Below, piece after piece: positions 1 to 7,625 of a stretch of DNA of 43,182 bases. A model generated the notes under the pieces. That model was not told the DNA's origin, ran no database searches, and saw only the letters and a list, made by a program, of their open reading frames with translations. The position numbers were made by a program, and so were the translations under genes. The first letter of the stretch is position 1. Each line of letters starts with the position of its first letter. Origin of the DNA: QNYZ01 sp964577615. Lineage in GTDB: Bacteria > Desulfobacterota > Desulfobacteria > Desulfobacterales > QNYZ01. The stretch covers positions 1-43,182 of the forward strand of contig CAZNZW010000026.1 in assembly GCA_964577615.1 (NCBI GenBank), written 5' to 3'.

Positions 1-2
1 AA

Positions 3-290
3 CTTGAGAAAAAAAACACGGTGGCCCTGGGCATCAGCCCGGATACACCGGCCAGACAGAAAAAATTTGACACCAAGTATTCGCTCGGTTTTCCCCTCTT
101 GTCCGATCCGGGTCATATTGTAGCCGGAAAATACGGCGTCTGGACCGAAAAATCGATGTTTGGAAAAAAGTATATGGGGATTGTCCGCTCGGCCTTTTTA
201 ATCGACGAAAAGGGGAAAATCATCCAGGCCTGGTATAAGATCAGCCCCAAAAAGACCGTGCCCGAGCTGATGAAAGCCTTGAACGGCTGA
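3..290 (+). CDS. bcp: Thioredoxin-dependent peroxiredoxin (Bcp/PrxQ type), 5' truncated by window edge
   Basis: The frame is open from the first complete codon at base 3 to a TGA at 288-290, so only the C-terminal ~95 residues are present. The visible part carries the Bcp/PrxQ pattern: a central strand with a 'GISPDTP' turn, 'FPLLSDP', a 'YGVW...MFGKKYMGIVRSAFLID' stretch and a terminal helix. Members reduce hydroperoxides with electrons from thioredoxin. The peroxidatic cysteine lies in the missing N-terminal half and cannot be checked. An internal GTG at 21 is a valine codon inside the domain, not a start. The next gene begins one base after the stop, so the two are probably co-transcribed. 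Confidence 0.85.
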   Translation, partial: LEKKNTVALGISPDTPARQKKFDTKYSLGFPLLSDPGHIVAGKYGVWTEKSMFGKKYMGIVRSAFLIDEKGKIIQAWYKISPKKTVPELMKALNG

Positions 291-291
291 T

Positions 292-936
292 ATGGCACGC
301 CCTGTCGCACAGGAAAAATACTGGGACCGTATGGCCGGGGAAAAATCGTTTACCGTTCCGTTTGAAATCGACCATTTCGGCCAATACGTATCCCGATCTG
401 CCGATATCCTCGACGTGGGATGTGGTTACGGACGGGTCCTCGGCCAGCTCAATTCGGCGGGTTTCACCCGGCTGACCGGTGTGGACATGTCCTCCCGGAT
501 GATCAATACAGGACGAAAGCATTTTCCCCGCCTGGCCTTTTTCCCCATCACGGCCGGCCATCTTGCGCTTAAAGACAACGCTGTTGATGCCGTCCTGCTC
601 ATTGCGGTTATGACCTGTATTGAAACCGATGCGGCCCAATTGGCGCTGATGGGGGAAATCAAGCGCGTGCTCAAGCCCGGTGGAATTATCTACTTCAGCG
701 ATTTCCTTCTCAATACCGACCGCCGCAATATCGACCGGTATCGGCGGTTCGATGAACAATACGGCTGCTACGGGGTCTTTGAATTACCCGATGGCGCCGT
801 ACTGCGGCACCACCACCCGGACCATATTGCCCGTATCATTTCCGGTTTTCGCACTATTATGTTTGAAAAGCGTGTTTTCCCGACCATGAACGGCCACCAG
901 TCCAATGGTTTTTACTATATTGGAGAAAACGGGTGA
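292..936 (+). CDS. Class I SAM-dependent methyltransferase
   Basis: A 214-aa protein with the class I methyltransferase fold. Motif I 'ILDVGCGYGRVL' lies near residues 39-50 for SAM binding, an acidic 'GVDMSSRM' follows at the end of strand 2, and the post-motif 'IKRVLKPGGIIYFSDF' is near residues 124-139. This resembles the Methyltransf_11 group, which acts on small molecules or cofactors; the substrate cannot be read from sequence. The ATG at 292 starts one base after the peroxiredoxin stop, suggesting a shared transcript. The C-terminal segment rich in His (near 162-166) and Tyr is not diagnostic. Family confidence is high, substrate unknown. Confidence 0.8.
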   Translation: MARPVAQEKYWDRMAGEKSFTVPFEIDHFGQYVSRSADILDVGCGYGRVLGQLNSAGFTRLTGVDMSSRMINTGRKHFPRLAFFPITAGHLALKDNAVDAVLLIAVMTCIETDAAQLALMGEIKRVLKPGGIIYFSDFLLNTDRRNIDRYRRFDEQYGCYGVFELPDGAVLRHHHPDHIARIISGFRTIMFEKRVFPTMNGHQSNGFYYIGENG

Positions 937-973
937 GCACCATATTGCCCGATATCAGGCATGGAATTTCTAT

Positions 974-1002
974 TTGACATGGGAACCGATTTTACCTAAA
1001 AT
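974..1002 (+). promoter_or_regulatory. Sigma70-type promoter upstream of the ydcZ-like gene
   Basis: TTGACA at 974-979 and TAAAAT at 997-1002 are separated by exactly 17 bp, close to the sigma70 consensus. It lies between the methyltransferase stop and the ydcZ-like gene at 1120, giving a leader of roughly 110 nt. It should drive the ydcZ-like gene and the amidohydrolase behind it. Confidence 0.6.
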
Positions 1003-1035
1003 CAGCATTCCCTCTAACGAAGTGAGTCTCGACCG

Positions 1036-1062
1036 GCGGGCGGCGACCCGCTTTCTTATTTT
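1036..1062 (+). terminator. GC hairpin plus T-rich tract in the ydcZ leader (possible attenuator)
   Basis: GCGGG at 1036-1040 pairs with CCCGC at 1047-1051 around a 6-nt loop and is followed by TTTCTTATTTT. It lies downstream of the 974-1002 promoter and upstream of the gene, so it could attenuate that transcript or end read-through from the methyltransferase. The stem is only 5-6 bp, so this is tentative. Confidence 0.3.
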
Positions 1063-1119
1063 GCTGTTTCGTGCAAAAGGATGGCCGGAATTCTCAAATA
1101 AAACAGCCGTGGATGATCA

Positions 1120-1569
1120 ATGGGAACATATATTCCATTACTTTTTCTGGCGATTGCCGCTGGCTTTTGCCTGCCGACGCAGGCGGGCGTCAACGCCAAT
1201 TTGAACCTGCTGACGCGCTCATCGATTTTAAGCGCGGCCATTTCCTTTGCGGTGGGAACGATCGTATTGGTAATCTACGCCTTGATTTTAAAAACCCCGC
1301 TGCCGGCGGCCGAAAGCATCAGCCGGTCCCCGTGGTGGATCTGGATCGGGGGGATTATCGGCGCTTTCTTTGTGGTTTCCACCATTATTCTGGCCCCCCG
1401 GCTGGGCGCCGGCGCCATGGTGGCCAGCGTGGTGGCCGGCCAGATGCTGGCATCCATGGTGCTTGATCATTTTGGTTTTATTGGTTATCCGGTGCACCCC
1501 ATCAGTACCTTGCGTCTGGTGGGCGTCATCATGCTTTTCGGCGGTGTTATTTTAATTCGATGGTTCTAG
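1120..1569 (+). CDS. YdcZ/DUF606-family membrane protein (DMT superfamily)
   Basis: A 149-aa, very hydrophobic protein with about five membrane segments and the YdcZ-family features: an N-terminal segment ending in 'LPTQAGVNANL' (near residues 18-28), the central 'WIGGIIGAFFVVSTIILAPRLGAG' region and a terminal 'GVILIRWF' helix. The family is part of the drug/metabolite transporter superfamily; substrates are mostly unknown. The ATG at 1120 has only a weak Shine-Dalgarno region. It ends about 20 bp before an N-carbamoyl amino acid hydrolase-like gene, which suggests, without proving, that it handles a related amino acid or ureido compound. The family call is good; transport direction and substrate are unknown. 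Confidence 0.75.
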   Translation: MGTYIPLLFLAIAAGFCLPTQAGVNANLNLLTRSSILSAAISFAVGTIVLVIYALILKTPLPAAESISRSPWWIWIGGIIGAFFVVSTIILAPRLGAGAMVASVVAGQMLASMVLDHFGFIGYPVHPISTLRLVGVIMLFGGVILIRWF

Positions 1570-1590
1570 AAAATATTTATGGAGGGAAAA

Positions 1591-2835
1591 ATGGATGTCA
1601 ACGCATTACGAGTAAATGGGAAACGGCTTCAAAGTACACTGGAAGATATGGCAAAAATCGGGGGTACGCCGGCGGGCGGGGTTCAACGCCTGACCTTATC
1701 TGATGAAGATAAACAGGCCCGGGATCTTTTCGTCTCCTGGCTGAAGGAACTCAATCTGGAGATTACCATCGACGAGATGGGCAATATCTTCGGCCGTCGA
1801 CCCGGAAAGAACAATGATCTGCCACCGGTCATGAGCGGTTCACATGTGGATTCCCAGCCCAAGGGCGGGCGGTTTGACGGCATCCTCGGCGTCATGGGAC
1901 CGCTGGAGGTCCTCCGCACGCTCAACGAAAACAATATTGAAACCGAACGGCCGATTGTTATCGTGGACTGGACCAACGAAGAAGGGTCGCGTTTTGCCCC
2001 GGCCATGATGTCTTCCGGCGTCTGGGCCGGCGCCCTCGACCGGGACTGGATCTACGACCGGACCGATATTAACGGCAAGCGATTTGAAGACGAACTGATC
2101 CGCATCGGCTACAAAACCGAAGTCCCCTGTAAAAAATTCCCGGTTCACTGCTATTATGAATACCACATCGAGCAGGGGCCGATGCTCGAACGCGAGGGAA
2201 AAACCATCGGCGCGCCCAAGGGGATTCTCTGCCTGCACTGGTACGACATCTACCTGACCGGCGAAGCCAACCAGGTGGGCCCCACCCCCATGGCCGGCCG
2301 CCATGACGCGCTGTGCGCGGCGGCGGAAATGATTTTGAAGGTCAACGAACTGCCCGAGCGTATGGGCGGCAACATGGTGGCCACGGTCGGCGAAATTCAA
2401 AACGGCCCCAATTCCCGCAACATCATCCCGGACAAGGTTCACTTTACCGTGGACATCCGTTCCTGGGACGATGACCTCGGGATTCGCGCCTGGGAAAAGG
2501 TCCGGGCCGATTTTGAAGCCATTGCAGAACGCCGGGGATGCCCCATCCGGATCGAAGAGACCTGGCGGGTGGAGCATTCGCCCTTTGATGAAAAACTCGT
2601 CCAGCGGGTTCTTGATTGCGCCGATATGCTGGGCTATTCAAGCCTCCGCATGGTCAGCGGTGCGGGGCATGATGCCAGCTACATGAACCAGGTCTGCCCC
2701 ACGGCAATGGTTTTCGTCCCCAGCATCGGCGGCCGGAGCCATGTGGAAGTGGAGAAAACCACCTGGGAAGACTGCGAAGCCGGCGCCAACGTCCTGCTGC
2801 ACGCCATGCTGCAGTCGGCCAGCGAGACCGATTAA
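1591..2835 (+). CDS. Zn-dependent N-carbamoyl-amino-acid hydrolase / beta-ureidopropionase family amidase (M20-like)
   Basis: A 414-aa hydantoinase/carbamoylase-family amidase. It shows the binuclear metal site pattern: 'GSHVDSQPKGGRFDG' (His, Asp), 'WTNEEGSRFAP' (Glu-Glu), 'YHIEQGP' (His) and the C-terminal 'SGAGHDASYM' with a late 'GGRSHVEVE' His. The insert 'GPTPMAGRHDA' is the dimerisation/lid region typical of the family. It should hydrolyse an N-carbamoyl amino acid or ureido acid to the amino acid, CO2 and ammonia, in the cytoplasm. The start is put at ATG 1591 because the preceding ATG (1579) lies inside the strong GGAGGG ribosome-binding site. No dihydropyrimidinase or hydantoinase lies next to it, so the pathway is uncertain. 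Confidence 0.85.
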   Translation: MDVNALRVNGKRLQSTLEDMAKIGGTPAGGVQRLTLSDEDKQARDLFVSWLKELNLEITIDEMGNIFGRRPGKNNDLPPVMSGSHVDSQPKGGRFDGILGVMGPLEVLRTLNENNIETERPIVIVDWTNEEGSRFAPAMMSSGVWAGALDRDWIYDRTDINGKRFEDELIRIGYKTEVPCKKFPVHCYYEYHIEQGPMLEREGKTIGAPKGILCLHWYDIYLTGEANQVGPTPMAGRHDALCAAAEMILKVNELPERMGGNMVATVGEIQNGPNSRNIIPDKVHFTVDIRSWDDDLGIRAWEKVRADFEAIAERRGCPIRIEETWRVEHSPFDEKLVQRVLDCADMLGYSSLRMVSGAGHDASYMNQVCPTAMVFVPSIGGRSHVEVEKTTWEDCEAGANVLLHAMLQSASETD

Positions 2836-3015
2836 AACCGGGTCTGACATCACACCGGCGGGATCTCCGAATACCGGACCCCGCCGGATTTGACCGGGTC
2901 CGGGCGCGACCCTGAACGCGTCATCCGTTCCGCACATCGAATTCAAGGAAACCCGAGGCGCTTGCAAACGCATTACCCACCGCACGCTCCCTTTTCACCC
3001 GCCATTCGCGCGGCC

Positions 3016-4269
3016 ATGGGTTTTTATCGCCTCGCCTGGCGGATCGCCCGCCCTTTTCTGCAACGCAACCAGCGGCTGGCCGACGGCTGGAACCAGCGTC
3101 TGCTGAGGCCGCCATTGCCCCGGGCCGAACTGTGGATTCAGGCCGCATCCGCCGGAGAGGCCTATCTGGCCGTCGAAATCATCCGCACCCTTGATCCGCT
3201 GGCAGCCCGCCGGGTACTGGTGACCACCCACACCCGTCAGGGGCTGGATATTTTAACCGTTGCCCGGGATGATGATACTGTTTCCCGGCCAGGACTTGAG
3301 ATGACGGTCCGCTACTTTCCTTTTGACCATCCCCGTCTCATGACATCGGCCGTTGCCGCCGTCCGCCCCCGGCTGGTATGCCTGCTGGAAACCGAATTAT
3401 GGCCGGGCCTTCTGGCCGCCTGCCGGGCCACGCAAACACCGGTTGTCATTGTCAACGGCCGGATCAATCTGTCCAGCCTCACCCGCTACCGTATCTGGCC
3501 GGGCCTGTGGCAGGCTCTTTCGCCTGGCCGGATCCTGGCCACTTCCCGGCAGGATGCCGGCCGTTTCGGCTGTCTGTTTCCGGACACACCTGTGCGGACA
3601 ATGCCAAACATCAAATTCGACCTGTGGATGCGGCAGATCGATACCCGCCCGGCCGACGCACTGGCGCCCCTTTTTGCATCCAGTCGCCCCCTGGCGGTTT
3701 TCGGATCGATCCGGCAGGAAGAAGAGTCCCGGGTCCAGAAGATGATCTCCCGTATCCATGACCACCGGCCTGAAACCATCATCGCCGTTTTTCCCCGGCA
3801 CATGGCGCGTCTGTCCCACTGGACACGTTACCTGACCGACACGAAACTTCCCGGATGTCTGCGTTCAAAACTGACCGGCCCTGTCCCCCCGGGACAGATC
3901 GTTTTATGGGATACCTTCGGGGAATTGCGCGACGCCTACGGTCTGGCCGCCACTGCATTCGTGGGCGGCAGTCTGGCGGATCTGGGCGGGCAGAATTTTC
4001 TCGAACCGCTGGGATGCGGCGTCGTCCCGGTTATCGGCCCATCCTGGCATAATTTTACCTGGGTGGGAGAAGAAATTTTCTCGGCCAGGCTGGTATGCCG
4101 GGCCACTGGATGGGAAACCGCCGCCGATAACATGATAGCCGCCCTGACCCGGCCGTTTTCCCGGCCTGAAGTACTGGCGCGGGTCCGGCGCTACGCCGGC
4201 GATCATGCCGGGGGAACGCGTCAATCCTGCCGGATGATTGAAACGTATTTAGCCGCCGGGAAGAAATAG
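3016..4269 (+). CDS. waaA: 3-deoxy-D-manno-octulosonic acid (Kdo) transferase
   Basis: WaaA adds Kdo from CMP-Kdo to lipid A precursor at the inner face of the cytoplasmic membrane. The N-terminal GT30 domain shows 'WIQAASAGE' and 'LLETELWPGLL', and the C-terminal half carries 'VFGSIRQEEE' and the donor-site segment 'GGSLADLGGQNFLEP' followed by 'GPSWHNF', the usual signature. With the ATG at 3016 the protein is 417 aa, near the usual ~425. No good ribosome-binding site precedes 3016, and a TTG at about 2962 is an alternative. The N-terminal anchor helix is short. kdsB follows 55 bp later, a functional pair making and using CMP-Kdo, which indicates a Gram-negative LPS-bearing cell. Confidence 0.9.
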   Translation: MGFYRLAWRIARPFLQRNQRLADGWNQRLLRPPLPRAELWIQAASAGEAYLAVEIIRTLDPLAARRVLVTTHTRQGLDILTVARDDDTVSRPGLEMTVRYFPFDHPRLMTSAVAAVRPRLVCLLETELWPGLLAACRATQTPVVIVNGRINLSSLTRYRIWPGLWQALSPGRILATSRQDAGRFGCLFPDTPVRTMPNIKFDLWMRQIDTRPADALAPLFASSRPLAVFGSIRQEEESRVQKMISRIHDHRPETIIAVFPRHMARLSHWTRYLTDTKLPGCLRSKLTGPVPPGQIVLWDTFGELRDAYGLAATAFVGGSLADLGGQNFLEPLGCGVVPVIGPSWHNFTWVGEEIFSARLVCRATGWETAADNMIAALTRPFSRPEVLARVRRYAGDHAGGTRQSCRMIETYLAAGKK

Positions 4270-4324
4270 AGCCTGAACTGTTCCGGGTCCGAGACGGCGC
4301 TCAACAAAAAGGATACCCAGCCAC

Positions 4325-5077
4325 ATGAAATTTTCTACTCCATGCATCGGCATTATTCCGGCACGTTATGCCTCCAGGCGATTTCCGGGCAAACCACTGG
4401 CCCCTCTCCTGGGCCGCCCCATGTTCTGGCATGTGTATCACCGGGCCTGTCAATGCCCCGATCTGGACCGGGTTCTGCTGGCCACCGATGACACGCGGAT
4501 CCGGCAGGCGGCCGAAGCACTCGACGTGCCCGTTGTTATGACAAACCCCGATCATCCCAGTGGATCCGACCGGATTCTGGAAGCCGCCCGCTTGATTCCC
4601 GTACCGGACGACTGCATCCTGGTGAATATTCAGGGGGACGAACCGGCCCTTTCGCCGCCCATGCTGAGTCAGCTGGTTGATCCCTTTTCAGATCCGGCCG
4701 TCCAGGTGACCACCCTTGCCCGAAAAATCAGCGCGGAAACGGCCAGAAATCCCAATATCGTCAAAGTCGTCTTCGCGACAAACGGCGCGGCTCTTTACTT
4801 CTCCCGGGCACCGATTCCCCGGCAGCGGGACCCGCGCGTGACGCCAAATTACTACGGCCACGTGGGTCTGTATGCCTATCGAAAAAAGGCCCTCGAACAA
4901 TTTGTCCAATGGGGACCCAGCCCGCTCGAACAGATCGAAAAGCTCGAACAGCTGCGGCTGCTGGAAAACGGTATTCCCATCTCTGTCGTGGTTACCAAAT
5001 ATCAAAGTCATGGGGTTGACCGCCCCGAAGACCTTGACCGGGTGGCCCGCTTGTTGTCGGACGCACGACCGGCATAA
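4325..5077 (+). CDS. kdsB: 3-deoxy-manno-octulosonate cytidylyltransferase (CMP-Kdo synthetase)
   Basis: A 250-aa cytidylyltransferase that activates Kdo with CTP. It has the nucleotide-binding 'IPARYASRRFPGKPLAPLL' segment at residues ~10-28, 'LATDDTRI', 'HPSGSDRI', 'NIQGDEP' with the metal-binding Asp, 'YFSRAPIPR', and 'YGHVGLYAYR'. Length equals the usual ~250 aa. It sits directly behind waaA on the same strand. A modest AAGGA precedes the ATG. It ends 15 bp before the convergent mntP stop, leaving little room for a terminator. Confidence 0.95.
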   Translation: MKFSTPCIGIIPARYASRRFPGKPLAPLLGRPMFWHVYHRACQCPDLDRVLLATDDTRIRQAAEALDVPVVMTNPDHPSGSDRILEAARLIPVPDDCILVNIQGDEPALSPPMLSQLVDPFSDPAVQVTTLARKISAETARNPNIVKVVFATNGAALYFSRAPIPRQRDPRVTPNYYGHVGLYAYRKKALEQFVQWGPSPLEQIEKLEQLRLLENGIPISVVVTKYQSHGVDRPEDLDRVARLLSDARPA

Positions 5078-5092
5078 ACTCTCCCCCTCCGG

Positions 5093-5677
5093 CTAAAGCC
5101 CGATCCACCCCAGCGCGCCATGTGTCTGAAGAATATGGAATCCGATGGCAAAAAGGACGAACGCCCCGGCAATTTCGGCGTATTTTTTCAGCCAGCTCAC
5201 ACGGGCAACCCGGGTTCCGATAATCGTTCCCACTGCCGTAAAAAGCGACGCAATGATCCCCACAATCAATGCCGGTATCCAGATATGAGTGTTTAAAATG
5301 GAGAGGCTGAGCCCCACGGCCAGGGCATCGATGCTGGTGGCCAGCGACAGCATGATCAGCAGGGTACCCCGTGTCGGATCTCTGTGAATACAGGTGCCAT
5401 CATCGGCGGCCAGAGCACCGCGAAGCATATTGGCGCCGACAACAGCCAGCAGGCCGAAAGCCACCCAGTGATCAAAGTGGTCGATCAGACCCCGGATGGT
5501 CAGGCCCAGTTCCCAGCCGGTGACAAGCATCAGGGCCTGAAAAAACCCGAAATGCCACCAGAGACGAAACCACTGGCGACGGCTGACGGCTCCCAGGCAG
5601 ACGCCGGCGGCAATGGAAACGGCAAAGGCATCCATGGCCAGGGCCACGGCAATAAAGATAATTCCCGGGAACGTCAT
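5093..5677 (-). CDS. mntP: Manganese efflux pump MntP
   Basis: A 194-aa protein with six predicted membrane segments in two repeated halves, each with the family's acidic helix: 'ALAMDAFAVSIAAGV' at residues ~12-26 and 'TSIDALAVGLSL' near 115. These aspartates are the metal-path residues of MntP, which exports Mn2+ from the cytoplasm. Length matches the ~190-aa family. The ATG (5675-5677) overlaps the TGA of a short upstream frame (5674-5844) as ATGA, so translation is probably coupled to it. I see no clear yybP-ykoY manganese riboswitch upstream. It converges with kdsB. Confidence 0.9.
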   Translation of the reverse strand: MTFPGIIFIAVALAMDAFAVSIAAGVCLGAVSRRQWFRLWWHFGFFQALMLVTGWELGLTIRGLIDHFDHWVAFGLLAVVGANMLRGALAADDGTCIHRDPTRGTLLIMLSLATSIDALAVGLSLSILNTHIWIPALIVGIIASLFTAVGTIIGTRVARVSWLKKYAEIAGAFVLFAIGFHILQTHGALGWIGL

Positions 5678-5844
5678 GTGCCGGATTGCTCCGTCGGCCC
5701 GGACAGCCGGTCAACCCTTTCGGCGGGCGGCCACTGACCGCTGAAAACAAAATTATCCGTCTCCCGCCAGGTCTGCAGGCCATGACAGGCATCGGCAGGA
5801 GTCTGTACCCGGCCCACGCTGCCCTGTTCCAGACGATCGCTCAT
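5674..5844 (-). pseudogene. Truncated N-terminal fragment of a class II fumarase/aspartase-like gene, coupled to mntP
   Basis: A 56-codon frame begins at ATG 5844 with a GAGGA ribosome-binding site and ends in a TGA overlapping the mntP ATG. Its first ~37 residues follow the start of class II fumarases and aspartases: R-x-E-x-x-S-x-G-x-V, then 'PADACHGLQTWRETDNF' and 'SGQ', where the family has P-A-D-A-x-x-G-x-Q-T-x-R-x-x-x-N-F-x-x-S/G-G. After residue ~38 the similarity stops and a short unrelated tail leads into mntP. No catalytic region is present, so it cannot be an enzyme. I read it as a deletion remnant whose start now acts as a leader peptide for mntP. It could instead be a real small protein of unknown role. 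Confidence 0.55.
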
Positions 5845-6129
5845 TACGCGTCCTCGAATAGTTACCGATATTTTTTCGTTATGGCTCCCCACACCATAAT
5901 CATCAATATGCCGACCGCCACCCGGCCAGGTATTTTTCCCCTGGCAATGATTTCAACAGATGGATCTGGCAATGAGCCGGCATTTACCGAAATCAATATC
6001 AACACGACCCGACTGTAAGCATTGGCTTATCCTGCCGACAAAGACCCTGATGATAAAACCGTGTCGCTCGCAGATGGCGCCAGATGCGAAAAATAAGGGT
6101 CGTAGCGTTTTCACAGGAGGAAAATATCA

Positions 6130-6918
6130 ATGATCTTCACTCCCCAAGCATCGAAATGTCCATTACAGAAACCGGGACTGCTGCTATTGGGCATCCTTTT
6201 TTTTTCTGCCGGTATCAGCGCCGCGTCTCCGGCAATGGCCGCCGGGAGTGTCGACAACTCCCTTTTTGCCGGGCTGCTTGAAAAATATGTGTCCGCTGGA
6301 AAGGTTGATTATGCCGGTTTAAAAGCAAAGGAATCAATATTGGACACCTATTTAGCCGTTCTTGAAAAAGTCGATTCCAAATCGTTGTCCCGCGATGAAC
6401 GGTTTGCCTTTTATGTCAATGCCTACAATGCCTGGACCATCAAACTCATTTTAAGCGGATACCCGGAGGTCCGGTCCATCAAGGATCTGGGAACGTTTTT
6501 CAAAAGCCCGTGGAAGAAAAAAATTGCCCGAATTGGCGGTACGATCATGACGCTGGATCACATCGAGCACGATATTCTCCGCCCGCAATTTCAAGATCCA
6601 CGGGTGCATTTTGCCATCAATTGCGCCGCCAAAAGCTGCCCGCCGCTGGCCAGCAGGCCATTCAGCGGTGATCAGCTGGATGCGCAGCTGGACAGCCGGG
6701 CCCGCGCCTTTATCAACAACCCGAAGAGCAACTATCTCAAGGGCCAGACCCTGTATGTCAGCGCCATATTTAAATGGTTTGAAACCGATTTTAAGGACGG
6801 CATTGTCGATTTTTTTCTCAAATACAGCCAGAATGAATTAAAATCACGCTTGCATGCCATCGGCAATGATGTAAACATCCAATACCTTAACTATGACTGG
6901 TCCCTGAACGGCAAATAG
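6130..6918 (+). CDS. DUF547 domain protein with signal peptide
   Basis: A 262-aa exported protein. Residues ~1-38 form a signal peptide with a hydrophobic core ('LLLLGILFFSAGISA') and an Ala-rich cleavage region. The rest is a DUF547 domain, with typical 'FYVNAYNAWTIKLIL', 'HIEHDILRP' and 'VHFAINCAAKSCPPL' segments; the Asn, His and Cys of the last motif are the most conserved positions in the family. Biochemical function is unknown. A strong AGGAGG lies 8 nt before the ATG. It is followed 11 bp later by a VTT-domain membrane protein, a pairing seen repeatedly in proteobacteria (from memory), so the two may work together at the envelope. Confidence 0.8.
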   Translation: MIFTPQASKCPLQKPGLLLLGILFFSAGISAASPAMAAGSVDNSLFAGLLEKYVSAGKVDYAGLKAKESILDTYLAVLEKVDSKSLSRDERFAFYVNAYNAWTIKLILSGYPEVRSIKDLGTFFKSPWKKKIARIGGTIMTLDHIEHDILRPQFQDPRVHFAINCAAKSCPPLASRPFSGDQLDAQLDSRARAFINNPKSNYLKGQTLYVSAIFKWFETDFKDGIVDFFLKYSQNELKSRLHAIGNDVNIQYLNYDWSLNGK

Positions 6919-6929
6919 GGAGAAACCGT

Positions 6930-7625
6930 ATGACAACTGCTCAGCAACAGACAACTGGTCGCCGAAAAGCGATGGTAAAAGCCGGTATCCTGGTATTTTT
7001 CATCGTTGTCGCCATCGGCGTGATGCAATTCACACCGGTCAAAAAATACCTGGCTGTCGATGCGATGGGGCGATTTCTTGAATCGGCCGGTTTCTGGGCA
7101 CCATTTGTCTACATGCTCTTCTATGCCGTGGGGGTCTGTCTCTTTTTGCCCGGGATCCTGCTCACCGGCCTGGGCGGAGCGATTTTCGGCCCGTACTGGG
7201 GATTTCTATATGTCTGGATCGGGGCCATGGCCGGCGCCAGCGCGGCCTTCATTATCAGCCGGACACTGGGCAGGGAATTTGCGTCTTCCCTGGTCGGCGA
7301 TAAACTGAAAAAATACGACGATGCCATTGCCCGAAACGGGTTTGCCACGGTATTGTACCTGCGGCTGGTCTATTTCCCCTTTTCTTTGATGAATTTCGGG
7401 ATGGGATTGACCCGGGTTCGCTTCCAAGATTATATTGTCGGAACCGGGCTGGGAATTATCGTCGGGACATTTATATTCACGTTTTTCATCGGCACCTTAA
7501 AAGAGGTGTGGGCATCGGGAAACTGGGGAGAACTGATTTCGTTTAAAGTCTTCTTCTCCATCGGGTTGTTTATTTTTTCATTTTTCATTCCTAAAATCAT
7601 CAAAAAATTCAAGGGTGAGGATTAA
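6930..7625 (+). CDS. TVP38/TMEM64-family (VTT domain) inner membrane protein
   Basis: A 231-aa polytopic protein with an N-terminal membrane helix (residues ~15-33) and a VTT core: 'LLTGLGGAIFGPYWGFLYVW' near 78-97, then a small-residue helix with 'GAMAGASAAFIISRTLGREF', and the re-entrant 'YLRLVYFPFSLMNFGMGL' segment. DedA/VTT proteins are membrane transport or lipid-scrambling proteins; this one's substrate is unknown. A GGGAGA site precedes the ATG. Its TAA is directly followed by the pgi ATG, so the three genes 6130-9311 look like one operon. Confidence 0.8.
   Translation: MTTAQQQTTGRRKAMVKAGILVFFIVVAIGVMQFTPVKKYLAVDAMGRFLESAGFWAPFVYMLFYAVGVCLFLPGILLTGLGGAIFGPYWGFLYVWIGAMAGASAAFIISRTLGREFASSLVGDKLKKYDDAIARNGFATVLYLRLVYFPFSLMNFGMGLTRVRFQDYIVGTGLGIIVGTFIFTFFIGTLKEVWASGNWGELISFKVFFSIGLFIFSFFIPKIIKKFKGED

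Noticed and set aside
5678..5890. A yybP-ykoY manganese riboswitch upstream of mntP
   Set aside because: I could not find its conserved loops; the interval instead encodes the fumarase-like stump that overlaps the mntP start.
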